This document shows, piece after piece, positions 47,700 through 57,736 of a stretch of 64,000 bases of DNA. Numbering within the stretch: the stretch's first letter is position 1; each line of letters starts with the position of its first letter. Source of the stretch: Rhodospirillaceae bacterium BRH_c57 (GTDB lineage: Bacteria; Pseudomonadota; Alphaproteobacteria; Rhodospirillales; Rhodospirillaceae); NCBI GenBank assembly GCA_000961745.1, contig LAEA01000152.1, positions 39,507 through 103,506 of the forward strand, in the 5' to 3' direction. Under the pieces are notes generated by a model. That model did not search any database. It was not told the origin of the DNA and worked only from the letters and a program-made list of their open reading frames with translations. Position numbers and translations under genes: made by a program.

Positions 47700-48068
47700 T
47701 CAATGCGAGAGTTCGTTACTTTTGTAGCCGATAAATTTCCAGCTTATTTTTTGTCTCATACCAGCGGCATTAAACATTGACCTCTGCCCATTTTCTAGCT
47801 GCGATTGATCGGATGCGGTGAAGGGCGGGGAATTTTTTTTAAAAGCCTCTTGGGCGTCTTCATCCTTCTTCGGATGATAGGAACGCGACGACAAGCGGCT
47901 GAAGCCGAGTTGCCGCAGAATGGTGCCTACGGTGCGTTCGGCCAGTTCCACGGCAAAGCGCTCCCGGATGACGGCCTGCAAATCGACCCGACGCCAGCGG
48001 ACCACCCCATGGACGGCCAGATCAGGGCCCTTGCGGACGATCTCGGCCAGTTCCGCCTTCTGCTCCAC
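47700..48068 (-). pseudogene. IS630-family transposase fragment
   Basis: RRVDLQAVIRERFAVELAERTVGTILRQLGFSRLSSRSYHPKKDEDAQEAFKKN followed by loss of similarity. Confidence 0.7.
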
Positions 48069-48120
48069 CGTCAGCCGGGGCTTATTTCTACATGCGTCAC
48101 CCCACTCTGTGCCGAATATC

Positions 48121-49101
48121 CTACACGCTCGCCCGCTTCCTCCGCGCCGTCAGCTTCTGTGCCACATCCGCGTCATGCAGGGCGACCGGGCCGTCGAAAC
48201 GCAGATGGTAGGCGACCGGCGGCCCGACCTCGACGTCTGGATTTCCCCATTGCAAAACGCGTTGGGTCGCCCAGTTAGCCGGGATGTCGAGTACGCCGCC
48301 ATCAACCTTCTCCTTCGGCCTGACCGGGCAGAACAGCGGCAGTCCGGTTTCGCGCAGCGCCGTGATGTCATACGGCAGCGGCTTTCCTGCCTTCAGGGCA
48401 CACATCGGATAGTTCGTGGAAAAAAGTTGGTCAGGCGACAGCAGGATCGCGGGGGGGCGACCATCGGCGTTACCGGCAAGCCAGACTTGCTCCGTGGCAG
48501 CCGTCGAAGCGTTCCCTGTGGCAGCCGACGTGATCCGCCAGTAGCGGCTGGCACCGTCGCGAATTAGGTCTTTGAGCCAAACCAGCCCATAACCGATCAC
48601 GGATTCCGGACGGACATCGATCACCAGAACGTCCATACCCGCCACCCGAAGGCGGTCCATGCGTTCGCTGCCAAGCAGTCCGGCGGCCGTAATTTCGACG
48701 ACGAACGAGATGTCCGTCCCTTTGTCAGGTCGGACCACCAGGCGGTCAACGATGAGCCCATCGGCAAGCTTCTCGCCCAAAGCACGCTCGACAATTTTTG
48801 CTGCCCTGGCGGACGGAAGGTCTATGCGATCCAGGTGTTCCAGAGCGGAGCGGATGACACGCACGGCCAACCGATGGTGGGTCGCTTGCACCGCTTCCGA
48901 CCAACTGCCGCCGAGGTTAGACAGCGAGCACTGTGCCGCACCGTCATAGTGGGCAAAGTGATGGGTCTTTTTAGGTCCCTTGTGGGCCTCCAGAACCCTG
49001 CCACATTCGGGGCAGGTGCATTCAGCGGCAAGACCCGTGGGAACGGCGTCAACTGATACAAGGCTGCCTTGGTGCATGGCCCACGCGATCTTGACGTCCA
49101 T
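48121..49101 (-). CDS. CoiA-like protein (competence CoiA N-terminal Zn-ribbon type)
   Basis: CTCPECGRVLEAHKGPKKTHHFAHYDG; RBS ggagggg. Confidence 0.65.
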   Translation of the reverse strand: MDVKIAWAMHQGSLVSVDAVPTGLAAECTCPECGRVLEAHKGPKKTHHFAHYDGAAQCSLSNLGGSWSEAVQATHHRLAVRVIRSALEHLDRIDLPSARAAKIVERALGEKLADGLIVDRLVVRPDKGTDISFVVEITAAGLLGSERMDRLRVAGMDVLVIDVRPESVIGYGLVWLKDLIRDGASRYWRITSAATGNASTAATEQVWLAGNADGRPPAILLSPDQLFSTNYPMCALKAGKPLPYDITALRETGLPLFCPVRPKEKVDGGVLDIPANWATQRVLQWGNPDVEVGPPVAYHLRFDGPVALHDADVAQKLTARRKRASV

Positions 49102-49614
49102 CTGCCCCTCCTGTTCTCTGCCAAGGGTGCCACCCTGCCCCACGGCTAGCGGCTGTGAGTCTCGACCCAAGCACCCGAATCCAGGCTGGTGTATCATCCA
49201 ACACAACTAACAGAAGATCTAGGAAGTTCTGGATCGATGAGCCACATCCTCGCTGCATCGGAGGCCTTCAAGTTTGCCGCGCCTTCCACAACTGCGATCG
49301 CGTACCACCTTGTGAACCTCCCTGATCTGGAAAAGCCAAGCAGGGAAAGACGGGTGCGATCCTGCAACGGGGGGGCCTATATTCGTCGCCGCTAGTCAAA
49401 TGGCAAAGGCATCGTGTGCAGGGTCATTGTGGCAGAAGGAGCCTGTCCAGCCGGGGTCTCGCCAGCCGTTGTAAAGGCTGCCGCCGTGGCGGAGATGGAG
49501 CGGCCTCGGTCTGAGGACACGCGACTGGAGCGTCAACTCTTCAAGGCCAGCAGAGCTGGTTGCATCCTCGAAGCGATGGCATCATCACAAATTTAATGTT
49601 CCGGGGGATGAAAG

Positions 49615-50178
49615 GTGGACGATAAGGAATTGCAACGCCTGCTGACGATGGGAATGATCCCGTCAGAAATCAAACAGGTCCAAAAAGGCCATCGTACCGA
49701 GGACGACATTTTGGTGGACCGCCAGGTAAGGAATGATTCCTATCAATGGATTGGCGTGGCGCTTCAAGACTGGCCGCCATTTGAAGTGCGGTGGAACATC
49801 GACAAGGCTTCCCATCACCGCTCACTCGACGGGAAGAGCAGGGACGCCTTTGCCGCTGAATATCCCGATGTTATCGTCATGAAGGCCTGTCCTTACGAGA
49901 TCGTCGCAGCGCTGCCTGAGTCCAAGCGGCGTACCAAGGAGCCTTGGGAAGGGGATTTCCAAAACAAGACGGCGAAGGTGATCGCCGCATGGGTGAAAGA
50001 AATCGCCATTACTCCGCCGGTCCTGGTCTTGTTCAAGGACGGGGTGATGCTCGCCGGAGGTTGGCATCGGTTCCACGTCGCCATGAAGAGAAGCGTCCCC
50101 ACGGTCAAAGTTCTGGTCAGGAAATCGGAGATTTCCAACATCAGGCTCGCGGTACCCTCCCTTGCCCCCGCAGGATGA
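49615..50178 (+). CDS. ParB/Srx-like domain protein
   Basis: PPVLVLFKDGVMLAGGWHRFHVAMKRSVPTVKVLV. Confidence 0.55.
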   Translation: MDDKELQRLLTMGMIPSEIKQVQKGHRTEDDILVDRQVRNDSYQWIGVALQDWPPFEVRWNIDKASHHRSLDGKSRDAFAAEYPDVIVMKACPYEIVAALPESKRRTKEPWEGDFQNKTAKVIAAWVKEIAITPPVLVLFKDGVMLAGGWHRFHVAMKRSVPTVKVLVRKSEISNIRLAVPSLAPAG

Positions 50179-50606
50179 TTAAGTCACATGAATTGTCCGT
50201 TTCAAGAATTCCATTAGTCTCCATCCCTTTAACCCGCAGGAAATGCGGGTTGCCTCTCCCCGCCTGATGTTCCTGATTTGTCCGGTTAACGTGGTTTTCT
50301 GCCCGTTCTATGTCGTAACCCGACCAAGGCGGCGTTCCACTTGACGCAGGACCAGGAGGCTGCTGTCCGAAGATAGATCTCCGTCATCAAAGCGAGCGAC
50401 CAGGGCCTTGTTCTTGATGGGTGACAAGCCCTCCAGGGACAGAGTAGATTCGCCCATGGAGGGTGGGCGGCTCCTGTTTCTGGTCTCGACAACCGAAATA
50501 TAGGAAATATCAGGATCTGACGTTACACCCGCCATCCCTTGTGAATAATGCGAATTAAGAAACATTGTTCGGGGCAGCATTCTGTAGAGAATAAGGGGGG
50601 GGCTCC

Positions 50607-51215
50607 GTGACGAAAATCCAGAAAGATAAAACCGGAGGCAAGACTGACGGCCTAAAGGCGCCCACGCCGTGGCCGGGTGCTAACGCTCGCCTTTTAGGTC
50701 TAGGCCTGGGACTTCCGGTTGCTCCGCTTGATCGTCTGGCGAACTTCAGCGCAGCGGATTTTGAACGCTTCACCCTCGAATGGGCCTCGGGCTATCTCGC
50801 GGTCAAAGTGGAAGACATCGTTGAGGTTCAGCAGCGTGGAGGGGCAGGAGATAAGGGGCGTGATGTCATCGCCTGGCTCGACCCCAACACAGCGCCCAAT
50901 CGCAGGTGGAGACTTTATCAGTGTAAACACTATGGCACCGCATTGGGTGCGGGACCTGCGGCCGCGGAGATCGGCAAGGTTCTCTTTTACAGCCACCGCG
51001 GCGACTACAGCTTTCCGCAGGAATACCATTTTGTCACCCACAAGGGTGTGACGTCCCCCTTTCAAGACCTATTAGACCAACCGGAGAATCTCCGGGAATT
51101 TGTCATTGAGAACTGGAACAAATACATTAGGGCTGTTCATTACGAGTGGTTTGCCGGGGATGAGGCTGGCCCAGGAGACAGAGTCGGTTTCATACCGGAT
51201 TTGGCAGCGGGGTAG
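50607..51215 (+). CDS. PD-(D/E)XK (Mrr-like) nuclease-domain protein
   Basis: FERFTLEWASGYL...QQRGGAGDKGRDVIAWLDP...WRLYQCKHYG. Confidence 0.7.
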   Translation: MTKIQKDKTGGKTDGLKAPTPWPGANARLLGLGLGLPVAPLDRLANFSAADFERFTLEWASGYLAVKVEDIVEVQQRGGAGDKGRDVIAWLDPNTAPNRRWRLYQCKHYGTALGAGPAAAEIGKVLFYSHRGDYSFPQEYHFVTHKGVTSPFQDLLDQPENLREFVIENWNKYIRAVHYEWFAGDEAGPGDRVGFIPDLAAG

Positions 51216-51218
51216 GAA

Positions 51219-51833
51219 ATGAACGCTCATATGCTACAACATCTCCGTCAAAACGCCCGTCCAGTCGCTCAGCACGAAATGGGCCACTATGTCGCGGCCC
51301 GTGTCCTCGGGTTCCGCACTGGGGAAGTTTCCGTCACTGTTCAATGGCCCGATGGCCACCACGGTGCTGCCACGGTGACCCTCCCACAGTCCTTATCCAC
51401 CCTGGATGACGTTCGGTATTATCTGCGGAACCGAGTGCAGATTCTCTACGCGGGTGCTGCCGCCGAGACATTGCCGTGCAATTGTACGGAAAAAAAAGTG
51501 GACAGTGAAAAAGCGATAAAAATAATCAACAACCCAGGTAACGGTGCAGAGACCGATCACGCTAAAGCAAGAGAACTAATTCATTTGTTAAGAGATATGG
51601 AGCATAGCGATTGCGATGTTGGAGATGAGGTGCTTGTGCAATGTCAGTTGGATAATCTGAGCCAGGAACTATGGAATCAGGCCGTCGCGTTAGTCGAACT
51701 GCATGCGGACACTATCGTCGGATTAGCCGGCAATCTCTCGTCAAGGGTCCAAGCCCCAAATGAGAAGATTGAGATTACAGCGCAAGAATTGGAAAACATA
51801 CCCTCTGTCAAAGCGCTCACTGCAGTCCAATAG
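51219..51833 (+). CDS. Stand-alone M41/FtsH-peptidase-like protein
   Basis: VAQHEMGHYVAARVLG (HExxH) ... RNRVQILYAGAAAE ... NGAETDHAKARELIHLL (Asp zinc-ligand region). Confidence 0.7.
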   Translation: MNAHMLQHLRQNARPVAQHEMGHYVAARVLGFRTGEVSVTVQWPDGHHGAATVTLPQSLSTLDDVRYYLRNRVQILYAGAAAETLPCNCTEKKVDSEKAIKIINNPGNGAETDHAKARELIHLLRDMEHSDCDVGDEVLVQCQLDNLSQELWNQAVALVELHADTIVGLAGNLSSRVQAPNEKIEITAQELENIPSVKALTAVQ

Positions 51834-51864
51834 AATTCTACCTGTTTCGGGGGCATTTTTCATA

Positions 51865-52944
51865 ATGGATACCGGCCAGCGCCATATACTATTAAATGTT
51901 GAGGCTTTTCCTGCGACCTTCCGTGATGTGGATTTAGGAGTTTATTTCATCGAGTGCAAGGTCCCCGACTATTCCATGGATGTGGCAAAGACACAGGTCC
52001 TCCTGGACAACAACTTGCTCGGCATCACGACCAGAAATCCCGACGCGGTTATACAAAAAATCAGCTGGTATTTTGGCCAGCACCCGCAAGCCGACATCTC
52101 CCTGAATCCAGCGGTCGCCGCGACCGAGCAATACCTGTCGAACGACTGGGATAACGCGAAAACCCATCTGGAGGCTTTCGAGAAGGCAGTTGCCAAATTC
52201 AGGATATTTGAGGCCGGGCATATGCTCAATCTGCTGCGGACAGTGGCCGGCAAAGAGGCGGATACCATGCAACAGGTCGGCATCCTTTTTTGCTACCTGA
52301 CAGTCCTCAAGCATCTCTACGCCGAGAAGCCGGAAAAGGGTGGAGACCTATTGAATACTTGGGTCGAACTGTTCCGCCAGGACATCCCGCGTATTCAGAC
52401 CATTTACATGTTCGGCTCACTTTTCCTGCTGTCGCGAATGCAGCGCCAGTTAAGGTTTGCTCGACAAGAATCGTTAATAGCCGAATATGCCGACAAGTTT
52501 ATGGCACTGCGGAAAAAGGAAAAGGGCGACTTCACAAGGTGGCTGCGGAACCGGGCCTGCGACATACTGCCTTTCATCCTAGCGCCGACGCTAAGCATCG
52601 AAAAGTACGGCGGCTACTCCTCCCGCGTCGTCATCGCTACAAATGACGAAGTGGTCGGCGAATGCATTGGGCGGCTATTCGCCTGGGGTGGAGAGCAACA
52701 GAAAAATGACCGCTGGACGTTGGTCCCGATGTTTCATGTTCTGGATCAACGCGATGAACGTGTTTGCCAGGGAATTGAGCAAATCTATCAAGGCATAGCG
52801 TCCGAGAGAGCGTCCAACGACGAAGAAAAGAAGCTGCGGCTGCGGAACCTGATCCAGATATCCATGGAGATGGTAGGAGTCGATCTCCGTGCTCACCTGC
52901 ACCAAGCCCTGTCTGCGTACAGGATCTACGACATGCTTGTATAA
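51865..52944 (+). CDS. Unknown protein, third gene of nuclease/peptidase cassette
   Basis: Long ORF in the same operon-like block. Confidence 0.6.
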   Translation: MDTGQRHILLNVEAFPATFRDVDLGVYFIECKVPDYSMDVAKTQVLLDNNLLGITTRNPDAVIQKISWYFGQHPQADISLNPAVAATEQYLSNDWDNAKTHLEAFEKAVAKFRIFEAGHMLNLLRTVAGKEADTMQQVGILFCYLTVLKHLYAEKPEKGGDLLNTWVELFRQDIPRIQTIYMFGSLFLLSRMQRQLRFARQESLIAEYADKFMALRKKEKGDFTRWLRNRACDILPFILAPTLSIEKYGGYSSRVVIATNDEVVGECIGRLFAWGGEQQKNDRWTLVPMFHVLDQRDERVCQGIEQIYQGIASERASNDEEKKLRLRNLIQISMEMVGVDLRAHLHQALSAYRIYDMLV

Positions 52945-53027
52945 TAATAGAACCCCAATTTATTCGCAAGGCAGCCGCTATACCTATGTATTCCTTATTA
53001 AATATGTTGTGCTGATTACATTTAATA

Positions 53028-53225
53028 TTATTGACTAACTGGATCAGCATCGACAAAGGTATGTTTTAGGACTTTCTTGATCACTTCGGCGTCATAGATC
53101 CGGAATTTTCCAGCTGTGTTTCCGTGAGTGATCATGCCCGCAAATCCCAGATGCATTTGGTTGGTCGGGTCTTGCCAGATGAAGAGTAAGCGTCTCCTGA
53201 GGGCTGCCTTGCCCGACCCTTCCAT
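53028..53225 (-). CDS. Small protein, HIRAN/HipA-N-like strand, possibly truncated
   Basis: MEGSGKAALRRRLLFIWQDPTNQMHLGFAGMITHGNTAGKFRIY; starts 4 nt after the exonuclease stop. Confidence 0.45.
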   Translation of the reverse strand: MEGSGKAALRRRLLFIWQDPTNQMHLGFAGMITHGNTAGKFRIYDAEVIKKVLKHTFVDADPVSQ

Positions 53226-53229
53226 TTCG

Positions 53230-54123
53230 TCAGCACCTGTCCGAAAAGCGGTCATAGGCGCCCACCCGCTGTATGAACGGCTCCACTTCGCGGCGGTAGA
53301 TCTCGCCCTTGAGGAAGGCGATCTCTTCGGCGAGGCCTTCCTCGGGGACGTCCACATGCCAAGCCTTGGGCCTGCCGTTACTTTCGGCGTTCCACCTGTA
53401 GCCGCGGGCCTTCAGGATATCCTTCACGTCGAACGGCGAATTCTCGGCCCAAATGCGGCAGGTCGCCTTTCTCGCCTCCTCAAGGAGCCGAGCCAGTGCC
53501 GTGACCCCGGATTTTGGAAGAGGGCGAGCGAGGATCTCGATGCCTGCGATGCAGTCATCGATGGCTCGGTGAGCATCGTGGAACAGGCCGCACCCTGCGA
53601 GAAGGTAACCGAGTTTCGCCCCCTCGAAGCCTTCCTCGGCCCACGGCACCTGAGACATCGAGCACGCCCATGGCTTCGTGGTGAAGACGTCGCAAAACCG
53701 CTCTGCGAAGCGGCGGTCGAACGCGGCGTTATGGGCCACCATGAGATCGACGGGGGCGGCGACGGCGGCCACTTCGGCGGGATCGACCGTCTTGCCGGCG
53801 ACCATCTCGTCCGTGATGCCGGTGATGGCCGTAATTTCCTGCGGGATTGGGGTCGAAGGCTGGCGGAGCCAGCCGAACGCCTCGCCGATCTCGAAGATGC
53901 GTCCGTCCAGCCCGTATGTGAACGGAACCATCCCGAACTCGATGATTTCATCCTTGGCGGGGTCGAGGCCGGTGGTCTCAAGGTCGAGGAAAAGGCCGGT
54001 CCTCGTCTTCGACCCGTCCGAACCATTGATCGTCCGACGGGGCTTCAGCCTTCGCAGGATGCGGTAGTCACCAGTCGCCTCCAGGGCGGCGGCCATTTTT
54101 TCGGGGTCTGAATCGATCTGCAT
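53230..54123 (-). CDS. DEDDh 3'-5' exonuclease (DNA pol III epsilon-like)
   Basis: FLDLETTGLDPAKDEIIEFGMV...ITGITDEMV...VAHNAAFDRRF...HDAHRAIDDCIA. Confidence 0.9.
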   Translation of the reverse strand: MQIDSDPEKMAAALEATGDYRILRRLKPRRTINGSDGSKTRTGLFLDLETTGLDPAKDEIIEFGMVPFTYGLDGRIFEIGEAFGWLRQPSTPIPQEITAITGITDEMVAGKTVDPAEVAAVAAPVDLMVAHNAAFDRRFAERFCDVFTTKPWACSMSQVPWAEEGFEGAKLGYLLAGCGLFHDAHRAIDDCIAGIEILARPLPKSGVTALARLLEEARKATCRIWAENSPFDVKDILKARGYRWNAESNGRPKAWHVDVPEEGLAEEIAFLKGEIYRREVEPFIQRVGAYDRFSDRC

Positions 54124-54129
54124 TTCACA

Positions 54130-56184
54130 TCAAACTTCGTCGGGAGTGTGTTCGGGTGGTTCCGCATATCCATCATCAGTCGCGATCCTGATCTGGACTG
54201 GCTTCCCTTCGTGGTGGAACCAAAGTTTGCAGATCTCAGCATCGTCGCTCTTGGGCCGTGGCACGGCATCGCGGACTTTGAAGGTCGTGGGCATGTTGAC
54301 GGAATTGCCGAAAATGAGGGCGTGCTGCTTGGGAAGGGATGGGAGTCGCTTCAGGACGGTGTCCGAGATGAATGGTGTCATCTGCCGGATGTGGCTGAGG
54401 TCGTCAGGATTCTGAATTCGGTGAATGACGTAGTTCGAACACTGTGACAGGACCGTTTTCGAAAGCTCGCTCGGTCGCTGGGATGCCACGGTGAGGAACA
54501 GCCCATATTTTCGGCCTTCCTTCGCGATTCGCTCGAATACCCGAGCGGCGTCGATGACATGGCCAGAGGGCCGCTCGGCTACGTATCGATGCGCTTCCTC
54601 AAGCAACAGGTTGACCGGAAGCCGGTTACGAGGATCAGCCTTTCGAAGCATGTCGAAGACGAGCCGCGACATTACAGCGGACACCACGGCCACGACCTCG
54701 TCCTCGGCATCGTTCATGTCGACGACGATGACTTGAACAGCCTTCACCAACACGTCGCCGATACGTTGGAGGCCTAGAAATTTCTCGACGAACTTGTCCA
54801 TACGACGGTCTTCGGGAGGATAGGAACTGGGGTCGCCGCGGAGGAAAGCGAACTCTTCACGCTCTCGGACCCATTTGAATCGGGTCAGCATTTGCGAGCA
54901 GTAGTCGCGGATCTGGCGGTTGCCATGGGCCTCCTCGTAAAGGAGAGCGAGGTCAAGGGCCTTCCCGAGATCGTCGAATCTGAATTCCGCCTGCTTGTAG
55001 TCTGGAAGAACGACGTTGTCTATCAGAAGGCCATTAAGCAGGTTTGCAAGCCCTTCTAATTTTTTCATTTCGCCAAAGCTTAGATCGATTATGTTCCTCA
55101 CAGCATTTAGCGAAAGCTCGTCGGTACTGAACGTCGAAAGGATGCCCGTGATACGGTCCTTCTTCGACGGTGTGCTCGCATCGCTCTGAAGAATGTGAAG
55201 CAGGCAGGACGCCAGGATGTGGTTTCGGATTCCGTTAAGGACTTCGGGACTGTTACCGGAAAACAAGGTGGCCAGACCCAACGCGGTTCTCAGGACCGGA
55301 CGCTGCGTCTTCTCGCTCGCCCTCAGGAGCAGTTCCCACTCATCGACGGTCATGAACCAGTGCGGGAGCCTGAACCTCGCAGTCGCTTCCTTATCGTCGA
55401 GGGCTGGCGGAGCTTCGGTTGCCTCGCCGCCGACCTTCAGGTAAAGGCGAGCTATCGAGGCAGGAAGCTCCGAGAAGGCTGTCCTGTATTCGCCGTTCAC
55501 GTCGAGCACGACGAATGTGGCCCCACGGGCGGGATATTCTGAACCCTTTGCGAAAACGGACTGGACTATCGACGCAACCGTACAGGACTTTCCACTACCA
55601 GTGTTGCCAAGCACGGCCACGTGACCGCCAAAAAAGGAATCAACGCGGACCTTGACATCATATCCGGAGAACACCACCGAGCGTCCGATGTCGATGGCAC
55701 GCATTCTTGTGGGGCGGGGCATCGGGAGCGGCTGCCCGCATTCCCTCGCAAGGTCTTCATCGGGAATCTTCTCTTCAGCACCATCGACGTCGAAGATGCG
55801 GTCTAGATCGTCATCGGTCGCGTAGAGGGCGTCCGAATAGAGAGTGGGAAACACGGATACGCCGAACCTGAAGCCCTCCTCGGCGGACAAAGTCCCGACA
55901 GGAACGACTTCGAGGAATCTAGCCGACAGCGTTTTGTCGAGTTCGCGTCCGTCCTTCGGCTCTCTTCTGCCGGGTTCCTTTTCGGACAGCCCTACGACCT
56001 CAGCCACCACATGGTCGGCGAGCACGGGGATCATGACGAACGAGCCGAGGCGGGCCACGTAATGAACGTCGTCGTAGCCGACCACGCGGAAGCTTTCCGT
56101 GCTGGCAAGCAATTCCACGGTGAACCGATCTGCGGCCACGGCGACGACCTTCCCGATTACCCTTTGCCGGTCATCGACGATCAT
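54130..56184 (-). CDS. HerA-like ATPase
   Basis: GGHVAVLGNTGSGKSCTVASIVQ...FVVLDVNGEYRTAF...LLLEEAHRYV...SQRPSELSKTVLSQCSNYVIHRIQNPDDLSHIRQM. Confidence 0.95.
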   Translation of the reverse strand: MIVDDRQRVIGKVVAVAADRFTVELLASTESFRVVGYDDVHYVARLGSFVMIPVLADHVVAEVVGLSEKEPGRREPKDGRELDKTLSARFLEVVPVGTLSAEEGFRFGVSVFPTLYSDALYATDDDLDRIFDVDGAEEKIPDEDLARECGQPLPMPRPTRMRAIDIGRSVVFSGYDVKVRVDSFFGGHVAVLGNTGSGKSCTVASIVQSVFAKGSEYPARGATFVVLDVNGEYRTAFSELPASIARLYLKVGGEATEAPPALDDKEATARFRLPHWFMTVDEWELLLRASEKTQRPVLRTALGLATLFSGNSPEVLNGIRNHILASCLLHILQSDASTPSKKDRITGILSTFSTDELSLNAVRNIIDLSFGEMKKLEGLANLLNGLLIDNVVLPDYKQAEFRFDDLGKALDLALLYEEAHGNRQIRDYCSQMLTRFKWVREREEFAFLRGDPSSYPPEDRRMDKFVEKFLGLQRIGDVLVKAVQVIVVDMNDAEDEVVAVVSAVMSRLVFDMLRKADPRNRLPVNLLLEEAHRYVAERPSGHVIDAARVFERIAKEGRKYGLFLTVASQRPSELSKTVLSQCSNYVIHRIQNPDDLSHIRQMTPFISDTVLKRLPSLPKQHALIFGNSVNMPTTFKVRDAVPRPKSDDAEICKLWFHHEGKPVQIRIATDDGYAEPPEHTPDEV

Positions 56185-57560
56185 CGCTCACCCCCCGACG
56201 GTGCCGTCCCAAGCCCTTTTCGAATGAGATCGACGACGAGGCGGACGCTCTCGTCGATGCGTTCTCCGGGGAGATCGGGCAGGAATCGATCGACGACATG
56301 TTCGAAGTAATGGACACGTCGGCCTGCTGGTCCCTCTCCAGCGATCACCCAGATCCGAGGATCGTTCAATTCGATGAGTTTGCGGATGCCGGGCTGGTTG
56401 GGGTCTCCGAAAACGACGAGCCTGAAAGTCGGCACAGTCAGGGCCTGGTGAATGATCGCGTCTATGTGCGAATCACCAAAACTGTAGCCAAGCGTCACGA
56501 GCACCGTCTGTTCCCGCACGATCCTGGCCTGGAACTCCCGGAACAGGTCGGTGTAGGGCGAGGCTATGGTCGCATGGTGTTTCAACGGTGTGGGGAAGAT
56601 CATGACACCGCCGGCCAAATCAGGCGAAGGGGTCTGCACCTCGCGGATGCCGTGGATGCCCGAACCCGCATCCTCAATCCAATTGATGGAGCCATGCAGT
56701 TTGCAGAGGTAGACGTGGTTATCGACGGCCGTCCATTTCCGGCTTGAGACATCGAGTTGCTCGGCAAGCGCATATTTGAAGCTCGCAGGATTAAACATGC
56801 GTTCGATCACGCCAGAGAAGCCGTTGCAGAACGATATGCCCAATCCGTCTAAGGCCCTTTCGGAGAAGAGGTCGTAGTTGGTTGTGAATACCCACGGGCG
56901 GGGAAGGTTGCGGTCACGGTAAACCAGCTTCCTGTAGAACGCCCTGTAGACGTCCAGGACGGTTCGGTTCCCTTCGGCAAAACGTCCCTCCAAACAACGT
57001 CGTATGATGTACCGCTGTATCTTGGAAATTATCCCGTTCACGGTCTTCAGGGGATCTTCTTTGCCCGTCCGTGTTAGGATGAAACTTTGGGCATGCAAGA
57101 CGTCCATGAGCCGTTCGAGATTCGTGCGGTATTCTATTGCTGAGACGTCGATCCCGATGTCTTGGAGATAGAGTGCCTCTTCCTCCGAAAGTGCCTCGGC
57201 GGGAGCCTCGGCACCGCTATTCGGGAGGTATGCCGCTGCGAGCGCAGCCATTGTGGGGATGCCCAGCTCGACCCACTTATCCTCACCTTCGGCATCTTTT
57301 TCAGGCACCATGAACGACGAACAGCCAGCCCCAAGGAGGAAGGAGATGTTCGGCGCGTTCAGGACTTCGCCGATGCTCGCACGCACCTTCGCGACGGCGG
57401 CTTTATGGCTTTCGGCACGCTCGCGGAGTAGCCAGTCCTCATTTCCCCTGAAAAAGGCGAACCGGATCGGCTCCTTCGCATCGTCAATGGCGGAAGGCCC
57501 TGCGGCATTGTCAGCGCCACCGGCGTGGCCGTCCCCTGGCTGAGTGACCGTGTGGTTCAT
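56181..57560 (-). CDS. SIR2-family protein
   Basis: ISFLLGAGCSSFMVP...WVFTTNYDLFSERAL...VYLCKLHGSINW...VLVTLGYSFGDSHIDAII. Confidence 0.92.
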   Translation of the reverse strand: MNHTVTQPGDGHAGGADNAAGPSAIDDAKEPIRFAFFRGNEDWLLRERAESHKAAVAKVRASIGEVLNAPNISFLLGAGCSSFMVPEKDAEGEDKWVELGIPTMAALAAAYLPNSGAEAPAEALSEEEALYLQDIGIDVSAIEYRTNLERLMDVLHAQSFILTRTGKEDPLKTVNGIISKIQRYIIRRCLEGRFAEGNRTVLDVYRAFYRKLVYRDRNLPRPWVFTTNYDLFSERALDGLGISFCNGFSGVIERMFNPASFKYALAEQLDVSSRKWTAVDNHVYLCKLHGSINWIEDAGSGIHGIREVQTPSPDLAGGVMIFPTPLKHHATIASPYTDLFREFQARIVREQTVLVTLGYSFGDSHIDAIIHQALTVPTFRLVVFGDPNQPGIRKLIELNDPRIWVIAGEGPAGRRVHYFEHVVDRFLPDLPGERIDESVRLVVDLIRKGLGTAPSGGER

Positions 57561-57736
57561 GCTTTTCTCGATCCCCTGACCAAAAGGTCGGATGTGAACG
57601 CGTCTTCAGGTAGCAATATCGGACGGCAGGATAACCCGAAAGAAGAGGACAGACCACAGGCTGACTGACCCCAATGGTGATTCGACGGACTGATTGTGCG
57701 AAGGATGGCCCTGCGTACTGACTAGCAAATAGATGA

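Noticed and set aside
53128-54111. 327-aa ORF on + strand opposite the exonuclease
   Set aside because: Antisense shadow ORF; the minus frame has clear DEDDh motifs
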